Below the pieces are notes generated by a model. It searched no databases, was not told the origin of the DNA, and worked only from the letters and a program-made list of their open reading frames with translations. This document shows, piece by piece, positions 35,433-44,645 of a stretch of DNA of 64,000 nt (position 1 is the first letter of the stretch; every line of letters starts with the position of its first letter). This stretch comes from Nitrospina sp. (GTDB lineage Bacteria; Nitrospinota; Nitrospinia; Nitrospinales; VA-1): positions 59,292 through 123,291 of the forward strand of contig JABHBK010000067.1 of the NCBI GenBank assembly GCA_018673915.1, written 5' to 3'. The position numbers and the translations under genes were made by a program.

Positions 35433-36428
35433 ATGCGGGCTCTGGTTACAGGCGGTGGCGGATTTCTTGGCAGTGGAATAGCTAAATCTCTCCATGATAA
35501 GCAACATGACGTTACTGTTATTGGTCGAAACTTCTATTCCCATCTTCCAAAATCCATAAAGCAATTTCAAGGAGATATCCGGGACTTAGATTTCCTCCGA
35601 AAAACACATGCCGGTATAGACGCGGTTTTTCATACGGCAGCTTTTCCCGCTATCTGGGGACAGGCAGAAGATTTTTATAGTATCAACGTCGATGGAACCC
35701 GCAATATTATTAAAGCCTGCCTGCTTACTGGTGTTCCAAAACTTGTTTATACCAGTTCTCCCAGTGTCATATTTGGAAGCTCGAGTCTTGAAGGGGTGGA
35801 TGAGTCCATTTCCTATCCGGAAGACTATCTATGTGAGTACCCTCGTACTAAGGCAATTGCTGAAAAACTTGTAACAGAGGCTAATAGTCAGGATTTGTCA
35901 ACGGTATCCCTCAGGCCCCATTTAATATGGGGACCGGGTGATCCACATTTAATCCCCAGGCTTTTGGCAAAAGCGGATAAAGGAAGATTAGTGCGTATAG
36001 GAGATGGGGACAACAAGGTCGATATTATTTATATTGATAACGCTGTGCACGCCCATCTTAAAGCCTGTGATTCTATTGGGGTTGGTAAGCCTTCTGCAGG
36101 CAAGGTATATTTTGTCAGCGATGGAGACCCTGTTAATCTTTGGGGTTGGATCAATAAGGTGTTGGAAAAAACTAACCGACCCTCAATTACGCGTAGTATT
36201 TCTTACCCAACTGCATCCTGTTTAGGGAGGCTGTTAGAAGGAGTTTATAATTTTTGGAATATTAAAAAAGAACCTCCTATGACACGATTCTTAGCTTCTC
36301 AGTTAGCAACCTCGCATTATTTTGATATTTCTCGAGCCAAAATAGATTTAGGGTATGAGCCTGTTGTAGGCCCAGAGGAAGGAATGAACCGGCTCATTCA
36401 GTCTCTATCTGATCCCCAAGAATATTGA
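35433..36428 (+). CDS. NAD-dependent epimerase / 3-beta-hydroxysteroid dehydrogenase-like SDR
   Basis: This 331-aa extended short-chain dehydrogenase has the dinucleotide motif TGGGGFLGSGIA (6-17) and the acidic DIRDLD segment. A Ser/Thr-rich YTSSPSVIFG strand leads to the catalytic YxxxK (YPRTK, about 138-142). The RPHLIWGPGD block and overall layout match the 3-beta-HSD/sterol-dehydrogenase branch rather than nucleotide-sugar epimerases. The substrate cannot be told from sequence. Its 3' end overlaps the convergent larB gene by 35 bp. Confidence 0.82.
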   Translation: MRALVTGGGGFLGSGIAKSLHDKQHDVTVIGRNFYSHLPKSIKQFQGDIRDLDFLRKTHAGIDAVFHTAAFPAIWGQAEDFYSINVDGTRNIIKACLLTGVPKLVYTSSPSVIFGSSSLEGVDESISYPEDYLCEYPRTKAIAEKLVTEANSQDLSTVSLRPHLIWGPGDPHLIPRLLAKADKGRLVRIGDGDNKVDIIYIDNAVHAHLKACDSIGVGKPSAGKVYFVSDGDPVNLWGWINKVLEKTNRPSITRSISYPTASCLGRLLEGVYNFWNIKKEPPMTRFLASQLATSHYFDISRAKIDLGYEPVVGPEEGMNRLIQSLSDPQEY

Positions 36429-37164
36429 TGCGGTGTGCCATACTTCCTGCACCAAATCCGTTATCAATATTGACCACAGCTATTCCAGGTGAACAACTGT
36501 TCAACATGGTTAGAAGTGCGGAAACACCTCCAAAAGATGTTCCATAACCGATACTGGTAGGCACCGCTATGAGAGGCTTATCCACCAAACCTCCAACTAC
36601 ACTGGCGAGGGCTCCTTCCATTCCTGCCACAACAATAATCACTCGAGCCTTACGGATCTGTTCAAGGTTATTGAATAGCCGGTGAATGCCCGCAACCCCC
36701 ACATCAAATAGAGTTTCTGTCTGGCTTCCCAGTAATTGTGCGGTTACAGAAGCTTCTTCAGCGATGGGAATATCTGAAGTTCCAGCAGTGATGATGGTGA
36801 TCAAACCGCTTTTTTTCTGAGATTTATTTTTATCAATGACCAGAGTTTGTGCCGCCTCATTGTAACTGGAGGTTTTAGGCAGGGAAGGTTTTAGCTTGCG
36901 GAAGTTGTCTTTAGATAGTTTGGTTGCCAGAATGGAATTTCCAGCACGATTCATGCTCTGAACAATTTTTTTGATTTGAGCTACCGTTTTCCCCTGACAA
37001 TAAATGACTTCGGGCATACCATTTCTAAGGCTGCGATGGTGGTCAATTTTGGCAAATTCAAGATTTTCGTAAGGCAGGGTTTCAAGCTTTTTCATGGCTT
37101 GTTTTGGAGTTAGCTTTTGGCTGTGCAAGTCATCCAATAATTTTTTTAAATTCTGAAGATTCAT
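36394..37164 (-). CDS. larB: Nickel-pincer cofactor biosynthesis protein LarB
   Basis: This 256-aa protein has a helical N-terminus (residues 1-110) and a C-terminal PurE/AIR-carboxylase-like domain. Typical blocks are TAGTSDIPIAEEA, VAGMEGALASVVGGLV and VPTSIGYGTSFGG, and the end reads NIDNGFGAGSMAHRI. LarB carboxylates nicotinate-adenine dinucleotide in the first step of the Ni-pincer cofactor of lactate racemase-type enzymes. larC is 17 kb away; larE and larA are not in the window. The start overlaps the gpsA stop (ATGA). Confidence 0.9.
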   Translation of the reverse strand: MNLQNLKKLLDDLHSQKLTPKQAMKKLETLPYENLEFAKIDHHRSLRNGMPEVIYCQGKTVAQIKKIVQSMNRAGNSILATKLSKDNFRKLKPSLPKTSSYNEAAQTLVIDKNKSQKKSGLITIITAGTSDIPIAEEASVTAQLLGSQTETLFDVGVAGIHRLFNNLEQIRKARVIIVVAGMEGALASVVGGLVDKPLIAVPTSIGYGTSFGGVSALLTMLNSCSPGIAVVNIDNGFGAGSMAHRINILGDQIETE

Positions 37165-38180
37165 TGCAAACCTTCGATGCCCGCAAACTCAGAGGATATT
37201 TCCATTTTCATCAAGTCCTCCAACGCTTTCCCAGGGGATTTTTTTTCATAAAGGACCCGGTAGGTTTCTTCCATGATTGCCGCCTGCACATTAAATTTCT
37301 TTATCAGGGAATAAGCTGACTTTACAGTCAAAACACCTTCGGCTACCATTTTCATATTTTCGGTTATTTCTTCTAGAGATTTTCCCTTGCCGAGTTCAAT
37401 TCCCAATTGCCGATTTCGACTCAAGTCACCCGTGCAGGTGAGCACCAGATCGCCCAAACCGGTAAGGCCATAGAAAGTTTCTGGACGAGCCCCCAGTTTT
37501 GTTCCGATCCGGCTTATCTCAACAAGTCCGCGGGTGATCAGAGCGGCGCGGGTATTAAAACCCAAACCCAGTCCGTCACAAATTCCTGTGGCAATAGCGA
37601 TGACGTTTTTTAAGGCTCCACCTATTTCCACCCCTATCAAATCGGTACTGGTGAATACTTTCATTTTATCTGTCGTAAAAAGCTTTTGAACCTGGTTGGC
37701 TATGCTCTGGGTTTCTGCTGAAGCTACCAGCGCAGAAGGAACACCTGATGCAACCTCCTTAGCAAATGTTGGGCCGGAAATGGAAGCTATAGAGCAATTA
37801 ACATGCAAAACATCTTGAAAGATCTGATGAGTAGTAAAAAGGGTATCATTCTCAATTCCCTTGCTGGCGCAAATTAACAGGCAATCCTTTTCTAGAAATG
37901 GTTTGATTTGCTTAAGCGTCTCTCTTATTACATGAGTAGGGACTACCAGCAGGATTATGGTTTGCCCTTTTATGGCCGTTTTTAATGAAGAGGTGGGCTG
38001 GATATTGCATGGCAAAGGATGTCCGGGTAAAAACCATTTATTTTCCCGAGATTGGGTCAGGGTGTCGCACAAGTCATTTTCATAGACCCAAAGAGAAATT
38101 TGGCGGAATTTTCCAGCCAAATGAATCGCCAATGCGGTTCCCCAGCTACCCGCGCCAATGATAGAAATTGTTTCAAGCAT
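37161..38180 (-). CDS. gpsA: Glycerol-3-phosphate dehydrogenase [NAD(P)+]
   Basis: This 339-aa cytoplasmic enzyme reduces dihydroxyacetone phosphate to sn-glycerol 3-phosphate for phospholipid synthesis. It has the Rossmann motif IGAGSWGTALA (8-18), the SGPTFAKEVA segment, the catalytic-lysine helix GGALKNVIAIATGICDGLG and the GLTGLGDLVLTC block. Its length is typical. It is the first gene of a two-gene minus-strand operon with larB. Confidence 0.95.
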   Translation of the reverse strand: MLETISIIGAGSWGTALAIHLAGKFRQISLWVYENDLCDTLTQSRENKWFLPGHPLPCNIQPTSSLKTAIKGQTIILLVVPTHVIRETLKQIKPFLEKDCLLICASKGIENDTLFTTHQIFQDVLHVNCSIASISGPTFAKEVASGVPSALVASAETQSIANQVQKLFTTDKMKVFTSTDLIGVEIGGALKNVIAIATGICDGLGLGFNTRAALITRGLVEISRIGTKLGARPETFYGLTGLGDLVLTCTGDLSRNRQLGIELGKGKSLEEITENMKMVAEGVLTVKSAYSLIKKFNVQAAIMEETYRVLYEKKSPGKALEDLMKMEISSEFAGIEGLQ

Positions 38181-38334
38181 ATTCTGGCCTTTTAGCTAAA
38201 AGATTCAGGCATTATAACGAATTCAAATAGGTATTGCTTGGGGTTTGCCTTTATGATTAAATGATGTCACCAACCTATAACATAATTTTACCGTTTATTT
38301 CTGAACATTTCTTCATTCAAGTAGGGTTTATCTC

Positions 38335-39009
38335 ATGGCAAAACGCATTAAAGTTAGCAGAAAAGATTTATTGAAGGAGCCCGATCAGTTTTTATCCACA
38401 TCCGAAAAAGCCATGCTTTATTTTATGGATAATCGGGCTACTGTTCTTGGTGGTATTGCGATCTTCCTTATTGGTGTTTCGTCTTTTTTTGGCTTTAAAT
38501 ATTTTAAGGAAACTCAGACACTAGCGAACGAAGCCTTCTATTTTGAAATAGAGAAAATTGTTGATAATGCCGCGGACGGTAAACCTACTTCTGAAGTGGA
38601 ATTAATCCTGGGAAAAATAGGGGATGGCTTCCAAAAAGAACGAGCTTCACTATTATTGGCTGACCTCCACTTCCAAAATCAAGATTATGATAAGGCGGAT
38701 GCCCTTTATACTAAGGTAATGAGCACATCTTCTGCTGGGCAGGTCAACTACCAATTGGCTCAAGTGGGGCTTGCATACAATTCTGAATCCAATAAGCAAT
38801 ATCAAAGGGCCATAGATTTGTTCAAAACGGTTATCGATGCGAATACCGATTTTCCCCTGTTCGAGGTATATTGGAGTCTTTCAAGGTGCTACGAGTTGAA
38901 CAGCGATAGTTCTAATGCATTGCTGATTTTAAGGGAAATGCAGATAAAGTTTGCTGCTAACCCACAGATGGAAAAAGTAGAACTCCGCATTAAACAGCTT
39001 TCTGTCTAA
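38335..39009 (+). CDS. YfgM-like single-helix TPR protein
   Basis: This 224-aa protein has a basic N-terminal cytoplasmic stretch, one membrane helix (about residues 34-55) and a helical C-terminal part with several TPR-like units (about 60-220). The units include QNQDYDKADALYTKVMS and KQYQRAIDLFKTVIDA. This is the layout of the YfgM/TPR_21 family, ancillary to the Sec translocon and periplasmic chaperones. It lies 19 bp before an M48 protease gene, which supports an envelope role. Confidence 0.65.
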   Translation: MAKRIKVSRKDLLKEPDQFLSTSEKAMLYFMDNRATVLGGIAIFLIGVSSFFGFKYFKETQTLANEAFYFEIEKIVDNAADGKPTSEVELILGKIGDGFQKERASLLLADLHFQNQDYDKADALYTKVMSTSSAGQVNYQLAQVGLAYNSESNKQYQRAIDLFKTVIDANTDFPLFEVYWSLSRCYELNSDSSNALLILREMQIKFAANPQMEKVELRIKQLSV

Positions 39010-39028
39010 TAACCTGGCGGCTATTTAT

Positions 39029-40132
39029 ATGCCGAAAATATCTAAAAATCTAAAAACTCACCTTTCGCTTTTCCTGGCTCTACTGGTTTTATTCCTCCCT
39101 CTGGATAGCCATTCCGTGCCTTTTATTGACCAGGAAGCAGAAATAGCCATGGGCAAAGGCGCCGACAGGCAAATTTCTCAACAATATGGAATTTATCAGG
39201 ATAAAGAACTACAGATTTACGTCAATAGAATTGGGCAGAAACTTGTGTCTCAGTTGTCTGATAAAGTTTTTCCAAATTACTATTTTCGTATTGTGGACAG
39301 TTCGGAAATCAATGCCTTTGCTTTACCGGGGGGCTATGTATATGTGACCTTGGGCTTGCTGGCAATGGTAAATAGTGAGGCAGAACTGGCTGGGGTCTTA
39401 GGTCACGAAATTGGGCATATAATATTTCATCATGGTGCCAAACAAATGGTGCGCAGTATAGGTTCGCAGGTATTAGCCTTGGGTGGGGCGATTGCGAGTC
39501 CAAAAAATGCAGGTCAATGGCTTGTCGTGAGTAGTGCAATGTCTCAGCAAATCCTACTGGGATATGGCCGGGAAGCTGAAATCGAGTCGGACCAACAAGG
39601 AATTTTGAATAGCAAGGAAGCTGGATACAGTCCCTTTGGGATGTCCAATTTTTTAAAAAGCCTGAGACGAAAGGAAATTATGTCGGGACAGTCATATCAT
39701 GCTTTTCAAGCATCCCATCCTGATACTCGTGATCGAATCGTCAAGGCTCACCTTTTGGCCGGACGTATGACTCATGCACCAGAAAATGCCAAGAGTTTTC
39801 GAGATAGATATTTAAATAGAATCCGTGGCCTGAAATATGAAGGGCAAAAACACGCGGGGGACAGAAAACGCTACCAACCTCAGTATATTGACTATTATGA
39901 GGTTCGGGAAGGAGATACCTTTCAGAGCATTGCAGCAAAAGAGTTGGGGGATAAGAGAAAAGATCTGGATATTTCTGTTCTCAATGGGCGAAGGGAATCC
40001 AGCCAGCCAGAGCCTGGTAGTTTATTAAAGATAGTGCGAAAAGGTAAGTTCAAAAAAAATAAAATCCTCCAACTCAATCCAGATTTTGGCAGTGACCCCG
40101 CTCTGGGTTTGCCTCCATTGCAGAATAATTAG
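39029..40132 (+). CDS. Exported M48 metalloprotease with C-terminal LysM-like domain
   Basis: This 367-aa protein has a signal peptide (about residues 1-30) and an M48 peptidase domain. The zinc motif is HEIGH (126-130), with the third ligand probably in GREAEIESDQ (about 186-195). It resembles the BepA/LoiP group that cares for outer-membrane protein assembly. After the domain, residues 288-345 (YYEVREGDTFQSIAAKELG and on) look like a LysM peptidoglycan-binding module. It is the second gene of a pair with the TPR protein. An SH3-like ORF overlaps its end in another frame. Confidence 0.86.
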   Translation: MPKISKNLKTHLSLFLALLVLFLPLDSHSVPFIDQEAEIAMGKGADRQISQQYGIYQDKELQIYVNRIGQKLVSQLSDKVFPNYYFRIVDSSEINAFALPGGYVYVTLGLLAMVNSEAELAGVLGHEIGHIIFHHGAKQMVRSIGSQVLALGGAIASPKNAGQWLVVSSAMSQQILLGYGREAEIESDQQGILNSKEAGYSPFGMSNFLKSLRRKEIMSGQSYHAFQASHPDTRDRIVKAHLLAGRMTHAPENAKSFRDRYLNRIRGLKYEGQKHAGDRKRYQPQYIDYYEVREGDTFQSIAAKELGDKRKDLDISVLNGRRESSQPEPGSLLKIVRKGKFKKNKILQLNPDFGSDPALGLPPLQNN

Positions 40133-40310
40133 CCGGTTGGAAGACTTCCTCCTCAATAAAACACATACCGTTCACCTCAAGCCAGAAGGCGAAATCTGCA
40201 ATCGACTCAAACAGGGAACGCGCGTAAAGACCATCAAAAGAAAAGGTGACTGGATTCACATCACCTGGCGCGGTGGTAAAAAGAAAGGGTGGATAAATCA
40301 TCCAATATAA
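40086..40310 (+). CDS. Small SH3-like domain ORF overlapping the M48 gene
   Basis: This ORF of up to 74 codons sits in the +1 frame relative to the M48 gene and continues past its stop at 40132. The part after about residue 24 looks like a bacterial SH3 domain: THTVHLKPEGEICNRLKQG, then VKTIKRKGDWIHITWRG, ending GWINHPI. No signal peptide or clear ribosome-binding site is seen, and TTG codons at 40086 and 40137 are the only candidate starts. It may be a separate small gene or the C-terminal domain of the protease detached by an old frameshift. Confidence 0.5.
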   Translation: MAVTPLWVCLHCRIISRLEDFLLNKTHTVHLKPEGEICNRLKQGTRVKTIKRKGDWIHITWRGGKKKGWINHPI

Positions 40311-40477
40311 TTAATTGCAGAAACTAAACTTAAGCCGACACAATCAACATTTAGAAAACGCTTGTCTTAATATCAGTCTATAAGTTATTCTTCACAAAGG
40401 TAAACTAGTTACCCATTTGTACGCTCAAGTATAACCCACCTTAAGTGTCCCATTTTTTATTTAATAGCGCAGTTTTT

Positions 40478-41890
40478 ATGAAAATTAATAAACTCATCGG
40501 TTGTATTTTTATTCTGATTGGCTTTGTATTTAATGAAATTACCTTAGCCTTGATATTTAAGGGTTGGTATGGGTTTGACAAAGTTAATTGGCTTTTACGT
40601 TTATGCATTCTCACCTCACAGGTATTTTTTATCTTCGTTGGATGGCAGATTTTAAAAGGTAGATCTCTGACTTGGTTTTTGGGTGTTTACAGAGATATGT
40701 CATTGTTCCTATTTAACGCCATTCTGTTGGTGGTGTTACTTTTGGGTGGGGTTATTTTTAAGGATAAACTATACGAAATGAGGTCATTTGGCCCTATCAT
40801 TTCAAATCATCAGCTCCTTCAAGAACAACCAGAAGTTATGAAGGAAATTTATCCAGATCGAACCTTTGAAGAGATCAGGGAAATCCAAGAAAATTCAGAC
40901 CTCGCTTCCCACCCAGTATTAGAACTGATGGAAAAACCAAGGCATTCCAAGCATTACAACGTTGGTTTTGAGAATATGCGCTACGACTCTGCCGTTAATG
41001 CTAATAATGCAGCTTCATCGATAAATGGCTCAACTTGGGTTTTTGGTGGCTCTACAACATTTGGAGCTCTTGTGAGTGATGACGACACAATCCCAGCCTA
41101 TTTAAACCGATTAGGGGGGAGAGAAAATATTTTTATAAATTTTGGAGTTAGATCATATTTTCTCAACACAGAAATCGAAAAACTTTTATTGTTACTGAAG
41201 AAAGGTTGGAGGCCAAAACGGGTTATTTTCATTGCTGGGCTTAATGATATTAGCTACCTAACCCAAACCCGTTTTCATCCCTTAGAAACCCCTGCTCGTA
41301 ATCCTTTTGGATTCAATTTTTCGGTCCAAAACTTCGATAGAGTTTTGGATTCTATTAAGGTAGCTATTCAGCATCGGTTTCCAGCTAAGCCTGAACAACT
41401 TGTCCCAAAAGATTTCTATGAAAATGTTTATGAAGCGGAATCTCCATATCAAAAATATCCCGTTGCTTTTTTTGACTATTATTACCGAAGACATGGGAAT
41501 GCTAATAAGGTTTTAAGTAATCAGGAACAATATGTGAAAAAACTGTACTTATTTTACCGTATGAATATTGATTTTCTTGAACATTTAGGAAACTCTTATG
41601 GTTTTAGCACTCATATTTTTTTCCAACCAATAGGTCTTCTTCACCTGGAAAATCCTCACATAAAAAACTCCCAGATGTATCAAAAGTGGTGGAGGTATAA
41701 AATCTATAATGCTATTGTGCCGCTTTTTCAGGAGCGTTTAATCGACCAGCCACTTCCGCAGTTTTACGACATTTCTGATGCTGACAAGGGGTGTCATAGA
41801 TGCTACGTAGACTTAACTCATTACAATTCGAAACTTAATGCAAATATAGCCCAGAGAATATTTGAACGATTGAATTCTGATGGAGAGTAG
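40478..41890 (+). CDS. Membrane-anchored SGNH/GDSL-hydrolase-like protein
   Basis: This protein is 470 aa from the ATG; a GTG at 40445 would add 11 residues, and neither start has a clear ribosome-binding site. Three membrane helices lie in the first 105 residues. The soluble part has the SGNH blocks in order. FGGSTTFGAL supplies the nucleophile Ser (about 190), GLNDIS supplies the Gly and Asn (about 256), and DLTHYN near the C-terminus has the Asp-x-x-His pair. Such proteins often act on acylated glycans or lipids. The substrate is unknown and no acyltransferase is nearby. Confidence 0.65.
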   Translation: MKINKLIGCIFILIGFVFNEITLALIFKGWYGFDKVNWLLRLCILTSQVFFIFVGWQILKGRSLTWFLGVYRDMSLFLFNAILLVVLLLGGVIFKDKLYEMRSFGPIISNHQLLQEQPEVMKEIYPDRTFEEIREIQENSDLASHPVLELMEKPRHSKHYNVGFENMRYDSAVNANNAASSINGSTWVFGGSTTFGALVSDDDTIPAYLNRLGGRENIFINFGVRSYFLNTEIEKLLLLLKKGWRPKRVIFIAGLNDISYLTQTRFHPLETPARNPFGFNFSVQNFDRVLDSIKVAIQHRFPAKPEQLVPKDFYENVYEAESPYQKYPVAFFDYYYRRHGNANKVLSNQEQYVKKLYLFYRMNIDFLEHLGNSYGFSTHIFFQPIGLLHLENPHIKNSQMYQKWWRYKIYNAIVPLFQERLIDQPLPQFYDISDADKGCHRCYVDLTHYNSKLNANIAQRIFERLNSDGE

Positions 41891-42017
41891 AAAGCATGCT
41901 TCTCAAATTTTTCGTTTATTTGCAGGGCTAAACAGGTTAAACAAGGAATTTGTTTTAAGTAACTAAAGAAAGGGTGGGTAAATAACCCCCATCCCTTACT
42001 GGTATAAAATCAAACAT

Positions 42018-42053
42018 AAAAACCCCCGGACGGTTAAACCATCCGGGGGTTTT
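42018..42053. terminator. Strong bidirectional intrinsic terminator
   Basis: An 11-bp GC-rich stem, CCCCCGGACGG (42023-42033) against CCATCCGGGGG (42039-42049), has one C-A mismatch and a TTAAA loop. It is flanked by AAAAA on the left and TTTT on the right. It can stop transcription of the SGNH-like gene on the plus strand and of aconitase on the minus strand. Confidence 0.9.
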
Positions 42054-42079
42054 ATTTATTACGTTTAAGTCCAGGCTTT

Positions 42080-44332
42080 TTAGGCAGTCAAAGAGTTGAG
42101 CGCCGATCCAGCTTTGAACCAGGTCATCTCTTTTTCGTTGAGTGTGTGGGCTACCTGAATCGAGTCGGTGGACCCATCTTCGTGTTTGACATTCAACGTA
42201 ACGTTTTTGCCAGGAGCCAATTGATCCAGGCCGTCAAAACTGATGCGATCTTTGGCCTGAATCTTATCGTAGTCCGCTTTATCCACAAACGTGAAGGGCA
42301 GGACGGCCTGCTTCTTCAAGTTAGCTTCAAAAATGCGTGCGTAGGAGTGAGCCACAAACGCCATGCATCCCATATGACGGGGTTCCATGGCGGCATGTTC
42401 ACGGCTGGAGCCTTCGCCTACATTTTCCCCAGCAAACGCAACCCAACCTAATCCTGAATCTTTCAGGTTACGGGCGATTTTATTGAGCTCCTGATTTTCT
42501 TCTCCAGTTACCGGATTATTTCCAGCCCCAGTATCAGGATGGAAGGCGTTGGTCGCGCCCAGGAACATATTGTTACTGATATTGTCCAGATGTCCGCGGA
42601 ACTTGAGCCAAGGGCCTGCCTGTGAGATATGGTCGGTGGTACACTTCCCGCTGGCCTTAAATAAAACCGGCAAGTCCTGATAGTCGGCGACGGGATCTTG
42701 TTTTGGAAATGGATCCAGAAACGCCAGTCGCTCGCTGGTTGGGTCGATAACGACTTCCCCTGACATGGTCGGCGATTCATAACCCGCATCCTGCGGGGTA
42801 TAACCATTAGGCGGAAGAACTTCTCCCTCAGGCGGCTGGAATTTGAAGTCTTTACCGTCCTTGTCTTTCAAGGTGTCGGTCAAGGGGTTGAATTTCATGG
42901 ACCCTCCAAATGCCATGGCTACAACCAACTCGGGACTACTGATAAAGCCCAGGGTTTCAGGGTTGCCATCGTTACGTTTAGCAAAGTTGCGATTGTAAGA
43001 AGTAAGGATGCTATTTTTATCACCTTTCTTCATGTCGTCGCGTTTCCATTGTCCGATACAGGGACCGCAGGCATTAGCTAGAACGGTGCCTCCAACATCT
43101 TCAAATTCTTGAAGAATGCCATCACGCTTGATGGTCTGGTAAATGGTTTCCGAACCTGGAGTGACCATCAGGTTGGACTGGGCTTTCAATCCGGCTTCTT
43201 TGGCTTGTCGAACCAGGCTGACCGCGCGGGTCATGTCTTCATAACTTGAGTTGGTGCACGAACCGATCAATGCTGCGGAAAGTTTTTCCGGATAATCCTT
43301 TTCATCGACCTCTGCGCTCATTGCAGATACAGGTCTGCCGAGATCCGGTGTATGCGGTCCAACAATGTGAGGCTCGAGGGTACTCAGATCAATCTCATAA
43401 AATTCATCGTAGTATTTTTTAGGATCGGCTTCTACCGATGGATCAGACCTCAAATCATCAGCATATTGTTTGCACAGGTCTGCAATGGGTCCACGATCGG
43501 TGGCACGCAGATAAGGGTCCATCATATCGTCATAACCGAAGGTGGAGGTGGTTGCACCAATTTCTGCACCCATATTTGTAATGGTGCCTTTACCTGTGGC
43601 GCTCATATTGCGAGCTCCTTCACCGAAATATTCTACAATTTTGCCTGTGCCACCCTTTACCGTCAGCATGGTTGCTACTTTGAGGATGACATCTTTCGAT
43701 GCTGTCCAGCCGCTCATTTTTCCGGTTAACTTGATACCCACGAGTTTAGGCATTTTGGTCATGAAAGGTTGATTGGTCATTACATCAACCGCATCTGCAC
43801 CGCCTACGCCTATAGCAATGGTGCCCATACCGCCAGCGTTAGGGGTGTGGGAGTCTGTACCAATCATCATGGTTCCGGGGCAGGCATAGTTCTCATAAAC
43901 CACCTGATGAATAATTCCTGAACCCGGTTTCCAGAATCCCATGCCGTATTTCATTGCGGCGGAACGCAGGAAGTCATACACTTCTTTATTTGTCTCTTCG
44001 GCGGCTTTAAGATCGGCCATAGCGCCTGTATAAGCCTGGATCAAATGATCACAATGAACAGTGGTGGGCGCAGCTACTTTGGGCATTCCTGCGGACATAA
44101 ACTGAAGGATTGCCATCTGTGCGGTTGCGTCCTGCATGGCCACACGGTCAGGACTAAGAAAAATATTGGAAACACCACGCTCTAGTTTAGAATAGTCGGT
44201 GCTGGGATCCATATGGGTAAAAAGGATTTTTTCAACGATGGTCAGGTCCCGGCCTAGATTTTTACGGGCGGCATCACAAATACTTGCGTAGGACTTAAAC
44301 AGCTTTTCAATTGGAGCTAATTCCATTAACAT
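42080..44332 (-). CDS. acnA: Aconitate hydratase (mitochondrial-type aconitase)
   Basis: This 750-aa [4Fe-4S] enzyme of the TCA cycle isomerises citrate and isocitrate. Cluster-ligand cysteines lie in GSCTNSSYEDM (about residue 357) and in CGPCIGQW (about 420-427). The active-site SSREHAAMEPRHMG is in the C-terminal swivel domain (about 640). Its length and GTDSHTPNAGGMG block match the mitochondrial-type subfamily rather than the 890-aa AcnA of E. coli. AAGGTGAA precedes the start. A monocistronic unit is likely, ending at the strong terminator. Confidence 0.93.
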   Translation of the reverse strand: MLMELAPIEKLFKSYASICDAARKNLGRDLTIVEKILFTHMDPSTDYSKLERGVSNIFLSPDRVAMQDATAQMAILQFMSAGMPKVAAPTTVHCDHLIQAYTGAMADLKAAEETNKEVYDFLRSAAMKYGMGFWKPGSGIIHQVVYENYACPGTMMIGTDSHTPNAGGMGTIAIGVGGADAVDVMTNQPFMTKMPKLVGIKLTGKMSGWTASKDVILKVATMLTVKGGTGKIVEYFGEGARNMSATGKGTITNMGAEIGATTSTFGYDDMMDPYLRATDRGPIADLCKQYADDLRSDPSVEADPKKYYDEFYEIDLSTLEPHIVGPHTPDLGRPVSAMSAEVDEKDYPEKLSAALIGSCTNSSYEDMTRAVSLVRQAKEAGLKAQSNLMVTPGSETIYQTIKRDGILQEFEDVGGTVLANACGPCIGQWKRDDMKKGDKNSILTSYNRNFAKRNDGNPETLGFISSPELVVAMAFGGSMKFNPLTDTLKDKDGKDFKFQPPEGEVLPPNGYTPQDAGYESPTMSGEVVIDPTSERLAFLDPFPKQDPVADYQDLPVLFKASGKCTTDHISQAGPWLKFRGHLDNISNNMFLGATNAFHPDTGAGNNPVTGEENQELNKIARNLKDSGLGWVAFAGENVGEGSSREHAAMEPRHMGCMAFVAHSYARIFEANLKKQAVLPFTFVDKADYDKIQAKDRISFDGLDQLAPGKNVTLNVKHEDGSTDSIQVAHTLNEKEMTWFKAGSALNSLTA

Positions 44333-44645
44333 TAGACTTCACCTTATATTTAAATGGGGTTTCAAATAAAAGACCCGGCAATCCATATACCCGGTCAAAA
44401 CTTCAAAGACACTAATATAATAATTGCCATGAGTTATCCCGATGTTTCAACGGGATGACAAATTGCAAAGCAAACAATCAAATTATTCGAGACACTTTTA
44501 AATTACGAATGCCACTTTTCGAGGCGGATATTCTGGCATGAATCCTAACGGATTTCAATGTTTTTCAAAACGCCTTTTTGAGAGCTTTTAGTTCAATATT
44601 TCAGCTATTTTCAGGTTTATCTAACATTTTGTCAGGTCTAGGTTT
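44333..44645. other. 313-bp divergent intergenic region upstream of aconitase
   Basis: No ORF is seen. It separates aconitase (minus) from the alpha/beta hydrolase (plus) and should hold both promoters. The only clear structure is the hairpin at 44433-44459. No confident -35/-10 pair was picked out. Confidence 0.4.
44433..44459. repeat. Hairpin in the aconitase upstream region
   Basis: GTTATCCCG (44433-44441) pairs with CGGGATGAC (44451-44459) over 9 bp with one G-T, around a 9-nt loop. It is about 100 bp before the aconitase start. No U-tract follows, so an operator or leader structure is more likely than a terminator. Confidence 0.4.
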
